A stretch of 64,000 bases of DNA from Microplitis mediator (GCF_029852145.1 NC_079973.1:13102385-13166384), one strand, 5' to 3'; shown: positions 24,933-36,611, counted from the stretch's first letter. The notes: generated by a model not told the origin, from the sequence alone. Translations and numbers: made by a program.

Positions 24933-25862
24933 CCCAGAGAGGAAAGTACGACGGGCCCAGGCTTGGCCCAAGTATGTAAAACCTTGGCCCAAGCTTGTAA
25001 GCCAGCCTTGGCCCAGCCTTGGTAGGACTCTGGAATGATAACATTGGGCCAGACCTGGTTGCTAGACCTGGCCCATGCTTGGTTGCCAGTCCTGGCCCTG
25101 ACTTTTTCGCCAGACCTTGCCCATGCCTCGAGGAAACGAATAAATTTAATTAAAAAAAAAATTTTATTATTATTAACATCGTAGATTTTATGATCATTAA
25201 CGTTTAAACTATCTGAAGGAGGTAAATGATGTGAAAAAAACTCGGTGAAAATTCTGCTGGGCTCCGGGCGCGAACTGCCGTCCTTCAGATTGCTGGGTCC
25301 GAACGATAGCTACTGGACGAACCTACTAACGTTGAACTGATACATTTATATGATCTACTTATTAAACCATAGGTATAGCCAAACTTGGGTAATTCTACCT
25401 TGGCCCAAGTCTGGGTTGCCATTGGACGGCCAAGGCAGGGGCATCCAGTCTTGGCCCAAGCCTGGGTTGTCATTGAATGGCCAAGACTAGGTTACCCAGT
25501 CTTGGCCCAAGTCTGGCTCCCCATTGGATGGCCAAGGCTAGGTTACCTATTCTTGGCCCAAGCCTGGCTTGCCATTGAATGGCCAAGACAGGGGAACCTA
25601 GCCTTGGCCCAAGTCTGGGTAATCATTGTAACGGCCAAGCCTAGATTACCCAGTCTTGGCCCAAGCCTGGGTTGCCATTGAACGGCCAAGGCTAGGTTAC
25701 CCAGTCTTGGCTCAAGCCCGGGTAATCATTGTAATGGCCAAGACTGAGTACCCAATCTTGAGCCAAGCATGGGCCAATATAGATGTGCCAAAGCTAGGTT
25801 CCCCAGTGCTGGGCCAAGTAGGGCCCTGTGGTTCAACTCTGGCGGCTCCTGCATGGGAAATT
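24933..25862 (+). mobile_element. P element copy 1: two word arrays around a tRNA-like arm
   Basis: Left array 24950-25130 and right array 25380-25860 are built of TTGGCCCAAGCCTGGG words. Between them lie an AT linker and, on the minus strand at about 25260-25325, a tRNA-like segment with B-box-like GGCAGTTCGCGCCC. The right array is tandem with a 51-bp period (TTGGCCCAAG at about 25400, 25451, 25502, 25553, 25604, 25655; TTGGCTCAAG at 25706). Because 51 is a multiple of three, it yields the repetitive open frames 25385-25922, which are not genes. An inverted, shorter copy is at 36009-36611. Confidence 0.8.
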
Positions 25863-25899
25863 CTCCGGGTCCATTTTTACACCAAAATTTTTTACGGTG

Positions 25900-26462
25900 T
25901 AGACATATTACTTGAAATTTGAATAATTGTTTGATTAATTTATAAATTAATTAAAACAATAATTATTAATTGGTACAAGAAAATCGGTAATGAGCAATTA
26001 AGTGTTTATTGTAATGAGCTTAAGTTTTTTGATGACCGTATATTTAAATTTTACTAATAATCAACAGATTTGATCTTTAAAAAGTCACAATAATTAAGTG
26101 TCGAAACGTTTAAAAAATTAATTTGATTAATCAATCAATCAATTTGTCCATAATACTGGCGATCAATTTTAAATGTTTATTTTTATATTTCTAAATTTTC
26201 CTTAAACATTTTAAATTAAATTAAAATTTTTTAAATACATCTACAACACAAATTTTATGCGATATTTTTGGAACTGGTTTTTTTTACAAGTCACTGTAAA
26301 GTAAATTTAAAAGAAAAGAAAAAATATAAAACCAGGTAAAAAAGGATCTTTTCTCAATTCCCTTTGTCAGGACCTTTCAATTCCCATAATACTCATATAC
26401 ATATATATATATATATATAGATAGTCATATATATTTATAGCCAATCAACATATAAGTAGTTT

Positions 26463-26560
<98 letters not shown>

Positions 26561-27471
26561 GTTATATTTCTATAAGAACAAGGCAAACAGAACGTAAAGT
26601 CTTTTTGCATTGACCGTCCAGTAGTGATGTTGACAAAAAATAAAAAGTATGAGATCCAAGTTGCAAGATTTACAATACACACATATATATGTATATGTTT
26701 ATATTTATATATATATATCTACAAAACATGAAGTATACGCACAAAGTCGTAATGCCTCTCTCTTTTCACCGCGTCTGCTATATGTACTACAACGCTATAC
26801 ATATATTTATATATACGTTATATACGCGAATCCGTAGCTCGGTCACTCGAAACGAACGTTATAAGTGAAGTGGCACACGATGCGTAAGAGTATTTTCAGG
26901 GGGTCGTCGACCGTTCTGTTTCTGCGCGTGTTGTGCCGATCTCAGACTTACATTAACTCGTCGGCATGCCAACGAACGGCCATCGGCAAATCGCAAAACC
27001 GCAAGACGGTCACGTGCCAACACAACTGAATAACACAACGAGGACTCGACGGTAAACGCGAGACCGGAGTTAAGACTAAGACATGAACGCAGGCAATGTC
27101 GTCAACGACGATCGTCAAAACGATCAACAAAAATGAGAATTATTGTCCAGATTATAGGCCACCAATAATCGATATTATATATGTACGTTGCGAATAACAC
27201 AATCGATAATGATCGAGTTTACAGCTACCACTATCACCGAATTTATTCACAGAATGGCATGACAGGTTTTACCCCGCTTCCGTGTCGCGATTATCTAAAA
27301 AGATTCATACTGGGTTTGGTATTTTTAAACTCAATAATCTTATTCCAATTTACATGTTGAAACCCAACGCATTGCTATCATTTATTGTTGATCATTGATA
27401 CGTTTAAAGATTCGTATTGGTAAGAAATATTTCCAACTTCCTGCTGAGAAAATGAAAAATTTTTTTAATTA
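25900..27471. other. Non-coding DNA with a long TA tract and a GC-balanced island
   Basis: 25900-26400 is AT-rich with nothing recognised. The island 26820-27290 is unusually GC-balanced (many CG dinucleotides) with no plausible reading frame; it ends in a 50-bp block shared with 22965-23017. Confidence 0.55.
26467..26555. repeat. (TA)n microsatellite, about 44 units
   Basis: Uninterrupted TA repeat of about 89 bp; a smaller one lies at 26400-26420. Confidence 0.97.
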
Positions 27472-28128
27472 AGGAGGACCACTAGTGTGGCCGCCTGAAA
27501 GGATGATGAGTTTTAGGAATTTTTTTAAAGAAAACTACGGCAAGGAATGTTTTTTTAATTTTTTAAGGATATATTTGTGGATATATAATGAATACAAGAT
27601 AAAATTTTTGGACGAAAAAATTCAAAATTCAGCGAGTTATTCACAATCTCCCAACGCTAAAAAAAAAAAAGTCCCCCTACTGCTGCAGTGATAGCGACCT
27701 TCACAGGTCATGAAATAAAAAAACAAAAAAGTTTATTAAACTAGAAGGTATTTCCATTACCATGACCCCCCGGGCTAAGAAAAAAGTTGAAATTTAACAA
27801 AATGGCGGAGTTTTTAAAAAAGATTTCAAATTTCGCGCGAAAATTTGATGATTTTTGGCCTGCCAAAATTACATTTTTTATTCGATCGCAAAACCGGAGG
27901 TTCATGGTACGTAGAAACATGTATAAAATAAACTGCAATTCAAATCAAATCGATCGGTTGATTTGTTTTCGAGTTATAGATGCAGTAATTTTGATGACTG
28001 TAACTCAAAAAAACTATTCGGGATATGGACTAGAAATTGTAGTGTTATTTTTGAAGGTATAGACTATCGAAGTATGCAAAAAAAAAACTAAATTGAATTC
28101 TTCAAAATTTGACACTACTGGTCCCCCC
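27472..28128 (+). mobile_element. TIR element, family E copy 2
   Basis: TA-flanked, ends AGGAGGACCACTAGTGTG and inverted AGGGGGGACCAGTAGTGTC. Closely matches 4765-5453 and, inverted, 33074-33755. Confidence 0.88.
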
Positions 28129-28524
28129 TAAGCAAGTTTTCATTTTCAGTCTAATTTTTTAAAATCGAGTTCTCATCAGACGTCGACATTTTGAGATTCT
28201 AGGGAGCTACTTCAATTATTTTTAAAATTATGAATGCATGTTATGTATATGTAAATGTTTCATAACGACTCAAAATTTAGAATCGAAATTTGCGGCCAGA
28301 CTTTACTAAATTATAGAGAAGAATCTCGCAACTAAACCCCTTGAAAATAAAATAAAATTATAGACTTTGACATATTTAATTAAGAAATAAATTGAACGAT
28401 GCAAAAAAGATACTTTGCAGCACAAAATTTAGTTTTTTAAATTTGAATTTTTGAATTCTTGTAATTAAGTTGAAAAAAAATTATTTAATATATATTGTAA
28501 TATTTTGATATGTAATATTGTAAT
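28129..28524 (+). repeat. Flank of E2 duplicated, inverted, at 32685-33073
   Basis: From GCAAGTTTTCATTTTCAGTC to the TATATATTGTAATATTTTG stretch, this matches 33073-32685 read backwards. Together with E2/E3 it makes an inverted duplication of about 1.05 kb with arms 4.2 kb apart. Confidence 0.85.
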
Positions 28525-29011
28525 ATTTTGATATGTAATATTATATATATGTAATATTTTGAAAGTATTTTTAATACTGTACTTGTATTTTTGAACGGAG
28601 TTTCTGGTATGCATCGGAAGCTCGCAAGAATGAACTTCTTTGCTCCCCCTCTTTCTATAAAATTTATACGCATGCACCAAATTGATGGAAGCCCATACCC
28701 GAGAATATTTTATTTTTTACCGATAAAATTTGAAATGGAAATTTATTTTTATTGTTATTATTTTTCTTTTACCGCTGTCACCAATCAAAGACATTATCAG
28801 GTCACCAGACAGATTGTTTTCTTTACCTACATTAAACTTCTCTTTCATAACAAATAAAAATTTTTCTTCTAAGCAATTTTATTTTATTTATTGTAGAAAA
28901 AAGCGCATAAACCTACTGAACTATTTTTCATAAATTGTATAATAATTATGGAAATATTTTTTAAAAGTTTTCTAGATTTTCCGTGCCATAGTAAAAATCA
29001 AAACAATATAG

Positions 29012-29314
29012 CAGTAAAAAAAGATTCGTCAAAATCAACACATCGTGTGTAAAACGAATATTTAACACTTATTTATATGTTATTTTAACATTTTGTCAGT
29101 GTTAAAAAATTTTACACATGTAGATGTTAAAAGTAAAAAAATTTCCAAGAGTTCTTTTGTGATGGTCGACATCATTTTTAACATATTTTGTGTGTTAAAA
29201 AATCGATTGATTGTAACAGTTCAAACAAAATAAATATTGTGTGTTAAATTGACACACGAAAGTGTTAAAAATTTAACACTCGCTCTTTCTAACACTTTGA
29301 CGATTCGTTTTTTA
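29012..29314 (+). mobile_element. Foldback element, family S copy 1
   Basis: Begins CAGTAAAAAAAGATTCGTC and ends GACGATTCGTTTTTTACAC. The interior is made of GTGTTAAA/TTTAACAC words. A second copy is at 38653-39417. Confidence 0.8.
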
Positions 29315-29990
29315 CACAGGGAAAAAAAATAACTGTTGCTGCAATAGGACATGGCCCTGTAGCAGCTACAGGACTTAGTTTTGTTGCAGCAACAGCTGTC
29401 AGGACTATTCCTATGATTGTAACAGGACTAGCTCTGTAGCAGCTACAGGACTTAGTTTTGTTGCAGCAACAGCGGTCAGGACTATTCCTATGATTGTAAC
29501 AGGACTAGCTCTGTAGCAGCTACAGGACTTAGTTTTGTTGCAGCAACAGCGGTCAGGACTATTCCTATGATTGTAACAGGACTGGCCCTGTAGCTGCAAC
29601 AGGAAAGTCCTGTAGTATTTACAAGATCATTCCTGTTGCAGCCACAGGAATAACCTGTAGCTGCAACGGGACTGATCTTGTAGCTGTAACAGGAATAATT
29701 CTGTTGCAGCTACAGAATTAATAGTCTTGTAGCTGCGACAGGATTATTCCTGTGGCTGCAACAGGAGTGGACCTGTTGCTGCAACAGGACTGATCTTGTG
29801 AATTCTACAGGACTTTCTTGTTGCAATCATAGGAATAGTCCTTTTGCTGCAACAGAACTAAGTCCTGTAACTGCAACAGGCCCACTCCTGTTGCAGCCAC
29901 AGGAATAATCCTGTCGCAGCTACAAGACTGATTTTGTAGCTGTGACAGGAAGATCCTGTTGCAGCAACATTTCTTTTTTTTCCGTGCAGT
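29315..29990. mobile_element. Element Q1: array of CCTGTTGCAGCAACAGG words
   Basis: Ends in ACAGGGAAAAAAAATAACTG and, inverted, CACTGCACGGAAAAAAAAG. It is made almost wholly of variants of the palindromic word CCTGTTGCTGCAACAGG. At about 29358-29590 three units of a 77-bp tandem repeat occur (GGACTTAGTTTTG at 29371, 29448 and 29525). Confidence 0.85.
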
Positions 29991-31170
29991 GTAAAATTTT
30001 TGTTGATGCCTCATAGATGAATAATTAATAAGCATAACTGTTATTAATATAAATAAAATGTGACAAATCGGTTTAGTTTGAAAAGGAAATTCTCGTGACA
30101 CATTCGTTTTTATTAGTTGTGCGTACGGTCACGAATCTCAGGTGAGTATCTCACTAAATACGGAAAGTCGGCAAGTACTGCTCCGTATACGAGGCATTGA
30201 CCCTCGTTCTTTTATACACTCATCCATTACATCGCTCATATAGATTGTACTATGATGTATACACTGATATACATGAGCCATGAGTTGTCTTTTTCTTTTA
30301 GCTCACTTAATTCTTAGCGTAACTTCTTATATATACATACGCCAACTAAAATCAAAAGATATTCGTAAACAAATTTGTCTCTAGCGGTACTGTATCAGAT
30401 ACCGTTAAATGTGGGCTGTGGTATTCTTACGTAATATTCCTCCCAATCTATAGTTTTTTAGCCCGAATTCTAACGGAATAACGATATCAAGAGTTAATCA
30501 AAAGTTAAACTTTTTTTTGGGATCTTTTAATTTCTTTTTCTTTCAAAATTAGCCAATCGAAATAAATATACATAAATTTATATTTGTTTTTTCTTTTTCC
30601 TTTTAAAGTTCAATGAATGATATAAAAATGAGCTGGAAGACTGACGATAGAAGTCATTGACACTAGAAAATAAAAAACACTTAGAGAGTCGGGGAAATTA
30701 ATGTTGGGTGAGCGTGGATTCATCCCCATATAATAGCAAATGTCTGATACAGTGAAGGCTATACAACGAAAGCGGGGGTCTTCTCTGTATACACTCACTG
30801 CAACTTGATGTGGACTTAGTTGGGAACGTGAAAGGCCTAGTTCGAAGATAGAACGTTTTATTTGCAACGGCACTAGGTCACGCACTGCAGTTCCTGGATA
30901 TATAGACACGCATTTATTTATATATACATGAATATGTGTAAGTTAATATGTATATATCTATATATATATTGACAATCCATCATGGATTATATTCATCAAT
31001 GACACAAGAGTTAATTCATTAAATTTATTCATTGCATTGTTCAATTATTAATGAACTGTTCTCATTTTAATTTAAACAATCTATTTGTAGTACAATTATT
31101 GGCTTATCAGTGCTAGTGACGTCGCTTTAAGACTCAAGACAAATAATTATTTATTTTTCTTTGTTATCAT
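29991..31170. other. Non-coding islands
   Basis: Base-balanced patches at 30060-30470 and 30610-30910. A strong plus-strand donor (CTCAG/GTGAGTATC, about 30139) could end a non-coding exon. The open frame at 30610-30909 (minus) has no recognisable homology and is not accepted. Confidence 0.5.
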
Positions 31171-31593
31171 CAGGGACAAGATTTTCGCCTTAATTTTGAA
31201 ATGAATGGTTCAAATTTTTGATATTCTGGCGAAAATATTGGTCTTATAAAAAAAGTTTTCAAACAAAAGTTGTAGGAAATTTAATTTTCGAAAAAAATGT
31301 ATCTCATGATTTTCTTATACGACCAATATTTTTACCGTAATTCCAAAATTAAAATTCATAATGAACGATTCAAAATTTGATTAATTATGAAAATCTTGAG
31401 TTTTAAATTACGGCTTCCTTATTAGTCCTGAGAAAAAATGATAAGAGACATTTTTTTAGAAAATTGAATTTTGAACAACTTTTACTTCAAAAACTTTTCT
31501 ATACGACCAATCTTTTCGCCGTAATATCAAAAATTTGACATCATCAATTATTAATTGTTACATTTTTAAATTAAGAAAAAAATTCTGGCCTTA
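31171..31593 (+). mobile_element. hAT-like element, family U copy 2
   Basis: 423 bp, the same length as U1, flanked by a perfect 8-bp duplication GTTATCAT (31163-31170 and 31594-31601). Ends CAGGGACAAGATTTT and TCTGGCCTTA. Confidence 0.9.
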
Positions 31594-32110
31594 GTTATCA
31601 TGCTTGTTTTTTAATGTATATCAAATAAGTAAATCAAGAAATCTGGGCTATCCTGAATTGCAAGCAGATTTTGTTTCTTTTTCCTTTTGGTTCAAATTTT
31701 TTATTTTACTAAAAATCCGCTTGGTTTTTTTATTACGAAAAAAAAAATGAAAAATAGAGCTATAAATACAATTCGCAGCTTATTTGTAAACAAAGATGTT
31801 AGCGCAATGATGCAACAATATATGAGGCACAGAAAGGTCACTTGTAACAAGGTCATTTTAATGTCATAGATTACGTCGGTATCTGAGATCTATCGAAAAC
31901 TTGTATCTTGATGTGTCATCTTGGCAATAATGACTGACAATGATGCTAAATTAGGACAATTTTTTAGACTTCTAATTAACAGTTTAGAGAGTAGATTAGA
32001 AGGCGATTTTATGTTTAATTTTATAACAGGGAAAATTGCAAATGAATCCAAAAGACGTAAAAATAACTGGGCCAATAGTTTGTAAAGTAACAAAATAGTC
32101 CTGAAAATTA
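31594..32110. other. Non-coding DNA
   Basis: No recognised feature; short unrelated open frames only. Confidence 0.6.
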
Positions 32111-32178
32111 AGGGGGACCACTAGTGTGAAATTTGGAAAAATCAATTCATTTTTTTTTTTGTATACTTCGATAGTCAA
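32111..32178 (-). repeat. Orphan end of a family E element
   Basis: AGGGGGACCACTAGTGTG followed by the E-type terminal sequence up to CTTCGATAGTC, then broken off just before the T2 insertion. Confidence 0.8.
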
Positions 32179-32187
32179 TATTACATA

Positions 32188-32682
32188 CACTGTAAAAAGA
32201 GCGGTGTTAAAAATGGACTCGTTTTAACTCCGCCCGGTGTAAAAATGAAATTACACCAGTGTAGGAGGAGTAATACCCCGGTGTTAAAAATACCGGTGTT
32301 AAAGCGGGGTAACCGGTGTAAAAGCGGGGTAACAGGTGTAAAAGTGGAGTATTGTCGGTGTAAAAGCGGGGTAAATTGCGTCCGCTTGGAGTATTAACTT
32401 TAAAGATTATAAAACACAAAAAATGTCAGTTCTTTATGAAAATTAATAAAAAATATCATTTATCAACAAGTACAGTGATCGAGTAAGTAAAAATATTCAC
32501 AAAATAAAATATTTTAACACCGGTAAAGAATATCTACACCGGCGGCGGCGTTATTCTAACACCGGTACAGAATATTTAGACCGGTGGCGGCGTTATTTTT
32601 ACACCGCTTTCGGGGGTAAATTTAACACCGATAATTTTAAAACCTACACCGCTTGGACTTACCCCGGTGATTTTTTACAGTG
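32188..32682 (+). mobile_element. TA-flanked element, family T copy 2
   Basis: Ends CACTGTAAAAAGAGCGG and inverted CACTGTAAAAAATCACCGG, TA on both sides. Same orientation and same word set (CGGTGTAAAAGCGGGGTAA) as 24291-24739. Confidence 0.9.
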
Positions 32683-32684
32683 TA

Positions 32685-33073
32685 TCAAAATATTACAATA
32701 TTACAATATATATTAAATAATTTTTTTCAGCTTAATAACAAGAATTAAAAAAATCAATTTAGGAAATTGAATTTTGTGCTGCAAAGTATTAACATCTTTT
32801 TGCATCATTCAATTTATTTCCTAATTAATTATGTCAAGGTTTGTAATTTTATTTTATTTTCATGGGATTGAGTTGCGAGATTCTTCGCCATAATTTAGTA
32901 AAGTCTGGTTGCTAATTCCGATTCAAAATTTTGTCGTTATGAAACATTTACATATACATAACATGCATTCGTAATTTTAAAAATAATTGAAGTAGCTCTC
33001 TAGAATCTCAAAATGTCGACTTCTGATGAGAACTCGATTTTAAAAAATTAGACTGAAAATGAAAACTTGCTTA
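32685..33073 (-). repeat. Inverted copy of 28129-28524
   Basis: Matches base by base with scattered differences, ending at the same TTAGGGGGGACC junction. Confidence 0.85.
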
Positions 33074-33755
33074 GGGGGGACCAGTAGTGTCAAATTTTGA
33101 AGAATTCAATTTAGTTTTTTGTTTGCATACTTCGATAGTCTATACCTTCAAAAATAACACTACAATTTCTAGTCCATATCCCGAATAGTTTTTTTGAGTT
33201 ACAGTCATCTGGAGAGCAGCTGATTGGTTCTCAAAAATACATTTTTCAAAATTACTGCATCTATGACTCGAAGACAAATCATCCGATCGACTTGATTTGA
33301 ATTGCAATTTCTTTTATATATGTTTTTTTGTACCATGAACCTCCAGTTTTGCGATCGAATCAAAAATGTAATTTTGGCAGACCAAAAATCACCCAATTTT
33401 CGCGTGAAATTTGAAATCTTTTTTAAAAACTCCGCCATTTTGTTAAATTTCAATTTTTTTTTAGCCCGGGGGTCATGGTAATGGAAATACCTTCTAGTTT
33501 AATAAACTTTTTGGATTTTTTTATTTCATCACTGTGAAGGTCGCTATCACTACAGTTGGGGAACTTTTTTTTTGGAGCGTTGGAAGATTGTGAATAACTC
33601 ACTGAATTTTGAATTTTTTGGTCCAAAAATTTTATCTTGTATTCATTATATATCCACAAATATATCCTTGAAAGATTAAAATATTCCATGCAGTAGTTTT
33701 CTTAAAAAAAATTCTCAAAAATCACCGTTTTTTCAAGTGGTCAAGTGGTTCCCCT
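33074..33755 (-). mobile_element. TIR element, family E copy 3 (inverted)
   Basis: GGGGGGACCAGTAGTGTC to AGTGGTTCCCCT between TA dinucleotides; inverted relative to copies 1 and 2. Confidence 0.88.
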
Positions 33756-34800
33756 TAAGATGAAGAAAAATGAAATGAATTTTATTTCTTTGCTTTGTAA
33801 ACATTTAAAACAAATATATGAAAAAAATGCATATGGTTTGAGAAATAGAAAAATGATGAATAAACTCTAATTGCTAATAAAATAATGGAGTAAAATTGCT
33901 TTAATGTTTTTTAAATTTTAAATCATTAAGATAATAAGTATACAAAATTTTGCCTCGTCTCCAATTTCGAAAAAAAAAAAGTTTGACTGGGGTTTGGCTA
34001 TTAAAAAAAATAAATGAATAACTTAAAACAATGTGTCATAAATTGTCTTCTTTATAATGACAAGATAAAGGTGTCTTTTATAACTTTAATATTACATATA
34101 CGTGTTATCCAAAATAAACGCAAACCTCTACTCATTCGAATAAAAAAAAGTTAGCCAGAGATTTGCTTGAACGCGAGGACTATAATATTTTCAAGGACAA
34201 CGAGCTAAGGGCTGCCGTGAAATCTTCTGGCAACTTATAACAAAAAGTTTTTAAGTGAAAGGTAAAAAAAACTATATACACGTGTGCCAGAGACGTTTTG
34301 GGTATCGGAATATTGATGCAATAAAAGATTTAGCTGAAGCTGAAGAGAGCTGTTTGGCAAGAGGAATAACAGTTAAGGACTGAAACAAAATTTCATGTTA
34401 ACGCTTGTGAGCACTGTATTATTTAAAAAAAAATTTTTCGAATAAATTTAATATCAAAATTAGGGAATCAGAAATATGTTATTTATAAATTTTAACAAAG
34501 TTTTTTCAAATAAATTATCACGAAAATTACTTGAAAATAGTTTTTTTTTCGATAAGTAAGACCTCTATTACATGTATAATAATCTATATTATTAAAAGAA
34601 TAAGGAAAATTTCGTTCCCGCCGTATCTATTCGATAGAATTAGTTAATGTTATTGAAATTGGTATCATTAGATAGGTCTTGACTTGAATTTGTGCCTTTT
34701 CATAGTTTAAACTCTTTTTAATTCCCAACTATTGAGACAAATAGATTTATCTATATTATTCGAATTACATTTAAATTACGCGGGGAAAAAGACGATCGTA
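33756..34800. other. Non-coding DNA with a possible decayed coding scrap
   Basis: 34140-34380 has codon-like composition in short pieces (for example ARDLLEREDYNIFKDNELRA before a stop), interrupted by stops. No family recognised. Confidence 0.35.
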
Positions 34801-35303
34801 TTTGAATCGTTTATTTGAGAAACGCCATAAGTCATGTTTTTTACGAAATTGGGTTTTTTGCGTTTTTAGGTTCTTTGGATGTCCCTCCATAGAAATCAAT
34901 TAAAATATGCATTAAATCAGCGTTAAAAAAAAAATTAACGGACTGACAGCAATTTCATTTAATTGAGAAACCCCATAAGTAAATGACTCAAATAAACATA
35001 TGCAGTTTCAGTTTCACAGAAATAATTTTTTTTTTTATTTAAAATTCGCGCTTTTCTGGGAAATTAATTTCAAATGATGTTTTATTGTTGACTGTTATAT
35101 GACTAATTAAAATATTTTAATTAATTATAATTTTTTGTGATTTCTGAGTTTCAGTGTTCGAAATACATATTTAATACTTCATTTTATTAGTGTAATAAAT
35201 GATTTGAGTGGAAACATCTAAAAAAACAATGATTTTATGACTTTTTTTCCGTTTGGTTGAGAAACCCCATAAGTCAATCAACTTTAAATAATTTTTTTAA
35301 GTA

Positions 35304-35726
35304 CACGGAAAAAAATTCACTGTTGCAGCAACAGGATTTTCCTGCAGCTGCAACAGAAGACAACCATGTTGCAGCAACAGGATTAATACTGTTGTTGCGA
35401 GTTAATAGTAAAATATTTACACAGTAAAAAATTTTGTGTCATTGCGTCAAAAAACTTAGTGTTAAAAATTTTTGTGTTACATATTTAACACTTTTTTATG
35501 TTGATTCAACAGAATAAATGTTAAATGTACACATAAAAGTGTTAAATATTTAACACAAAAATTTTTAACGCTAAGTTTTTTGACGCAATGACACAAAATT
35601 TTTTACTGTGTAAATATTTTACTATTAACTCGCAACAACAGTATTAATCCTGTTGCTGCAACATGGCTATCTCCTGTTGCAGCTGCAGGAAAATCCTGTT
35701 GCAGCAACAGTAAATTTTTTTCCGTG
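35304..35726. mobile_element. Element Q2: near-perfect palindrome with an element at its exact centre
   Basis: Ends CACGGAAAAAAATTCACTG and inverse, TA-flanked. Arms 35304-35417 and 35613-35726 are each 114 bp and nearly perfect inverses, made of CCTGTTGCAGCAACAGG words. The centre is occupied by a TA-flanked element (35420-35610). Confidence 0.92.
35420..35610. mobile_element. Foldback element at the centre of Q2
   Basis: 191 bp, ends CACAGTAAAAAATTTTGTGTC and inverse, TA on both sides, itself nearly palindromic (GTGTTAAATATTTAACAC words). A truncated relative is at 45595-45740. Confidence 0.88.
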
Positions 35727-36008
35727 TAGTTTCAGTTAAAAAATTAAATTTTTCTTGTTGGAATCTGTTTCAGGGACGCTAACATTATTGTATTCAATTA
35801 TTTATTTATTATTTATATGTCAAGTTTTTCCAAAAAAAATGTTTTTTGTGTTTTCTGAAAAATTTTATTTTCTTGACTTATGGGGTTTCTCAATTAAATG
35901 ATTCATTTATTTTCTTTAGATAATAAATTAATACTTTAATTATTCTGTCACTAAATATGACTGAATGTCACTAAATACAAGCTATATTATTTATATCGCG
36001 TTACTTCC

Positions 36009-36611
36009 CATACAGGAACTGCCAGAGTTGAACAACGGGCCCCTACTTGGCCCAGCACTGGGGAACCTAGCTTTGGCACACCTATATTGGCCCAGGCTTG
36101 GGCCAGAACTGGGTAACTTAGCCTTGGCCATCCAATGGCAAGCCAGACTTGGGCCAAGGTAGGATTACCCAAGTTTGGATATACCTATGGTTTATATAAG
36201 TAGATCATATAAATGTACCAGTTCAACGTTAGTAGGTTCGTCCAGTAGCTACCGTTCGGACCCAGTAATCAGAAGGACAGCAGTTCGCGCCCAGAGTCCA
36301 GCAGAATTTCCACCTAGTTTTTATCACATCATTTACCTCCCTTAGATAATTAAAACGTTAATGATCATGAATTCTACGAGGTTAATAATAATAAACGTTT
36401 TTTAATTAAATTTATTCGTTTCCTGGAAGCCTGGGCCAGGTCTGGTAACCAAGCATGGGTCAGGTCTGGCAACCAGGCTTGGCCCGAGATTATCATTCCA
36501 GGCTTCTACCAAGGCTGGGCCAAGACTGGCTTACAAGCCTGGTCCAAGGTTCTACAAAGTTGGGCCAAGTCTGGGCCAAGCCTCGGCCCGTGGTACTTTC
36601 CTCTCTGGGTT
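36009..36611 (-). mobile_element. P element copy 2 (inverted, fewer tandem units)
   Basis: Inverse of 24933-25862: CCCAGAGAGGAAAGTACCAC at its right end, tRNA-like arm at about 36225-36300, and only about two units of the 51-bp array instead of seven or more. Confidence 0.85.

Larger units (their letters stand above)
24135..25899 (+). mobile_element. Composite TA-flanked element carrying two further elements
   Basis: Ends CACTGTAAAAAAATTTTTTC and inverted CACCGTAAAAAATTTTGG, flanked by TA at 24133-24134 and 25900-25901. It contains a complete smaller element with the same kind of terminus (24291-24739) and a P element (24933-25862). Its own DNA is rich in GTGTAAA words. Confidence 0.75.
34800..35905. 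repeat. Spaced repeats of TTGAGAAACCCCATAAGTCA around element Q2
   Basis: The word recurs at about 34814, 34963 and 35256 and, inverted, at about 35876. The last copy is separated from the others by the Q2 insertion, so the whole looks like an older inverted-repeat element split by Q2. Confidence 0.6.

Noticed and set aside
25380..25860. CRISPR-like regular repeats
   Set aside because: Units are contiguous tandem variants without unique spacers, in an intron-bearing eukaryotic genome, next to no cas genes.
25385..25922. Open frames with repeated LAQAWV-type sequence
   Set aside because: Translation of the 51-bp array of element P; the inverted copy shows the same in other lengths.
26461..26682. 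Open frame of alternating Ile-Tyr
   Set aside because: It is the (TA)n microsatellite.
34140..34380. Decayed transposase or other protein remnant
   Set aside because: Short codon-like stretches only; no motif of any transposase or reverse transcriptase could be recognised.
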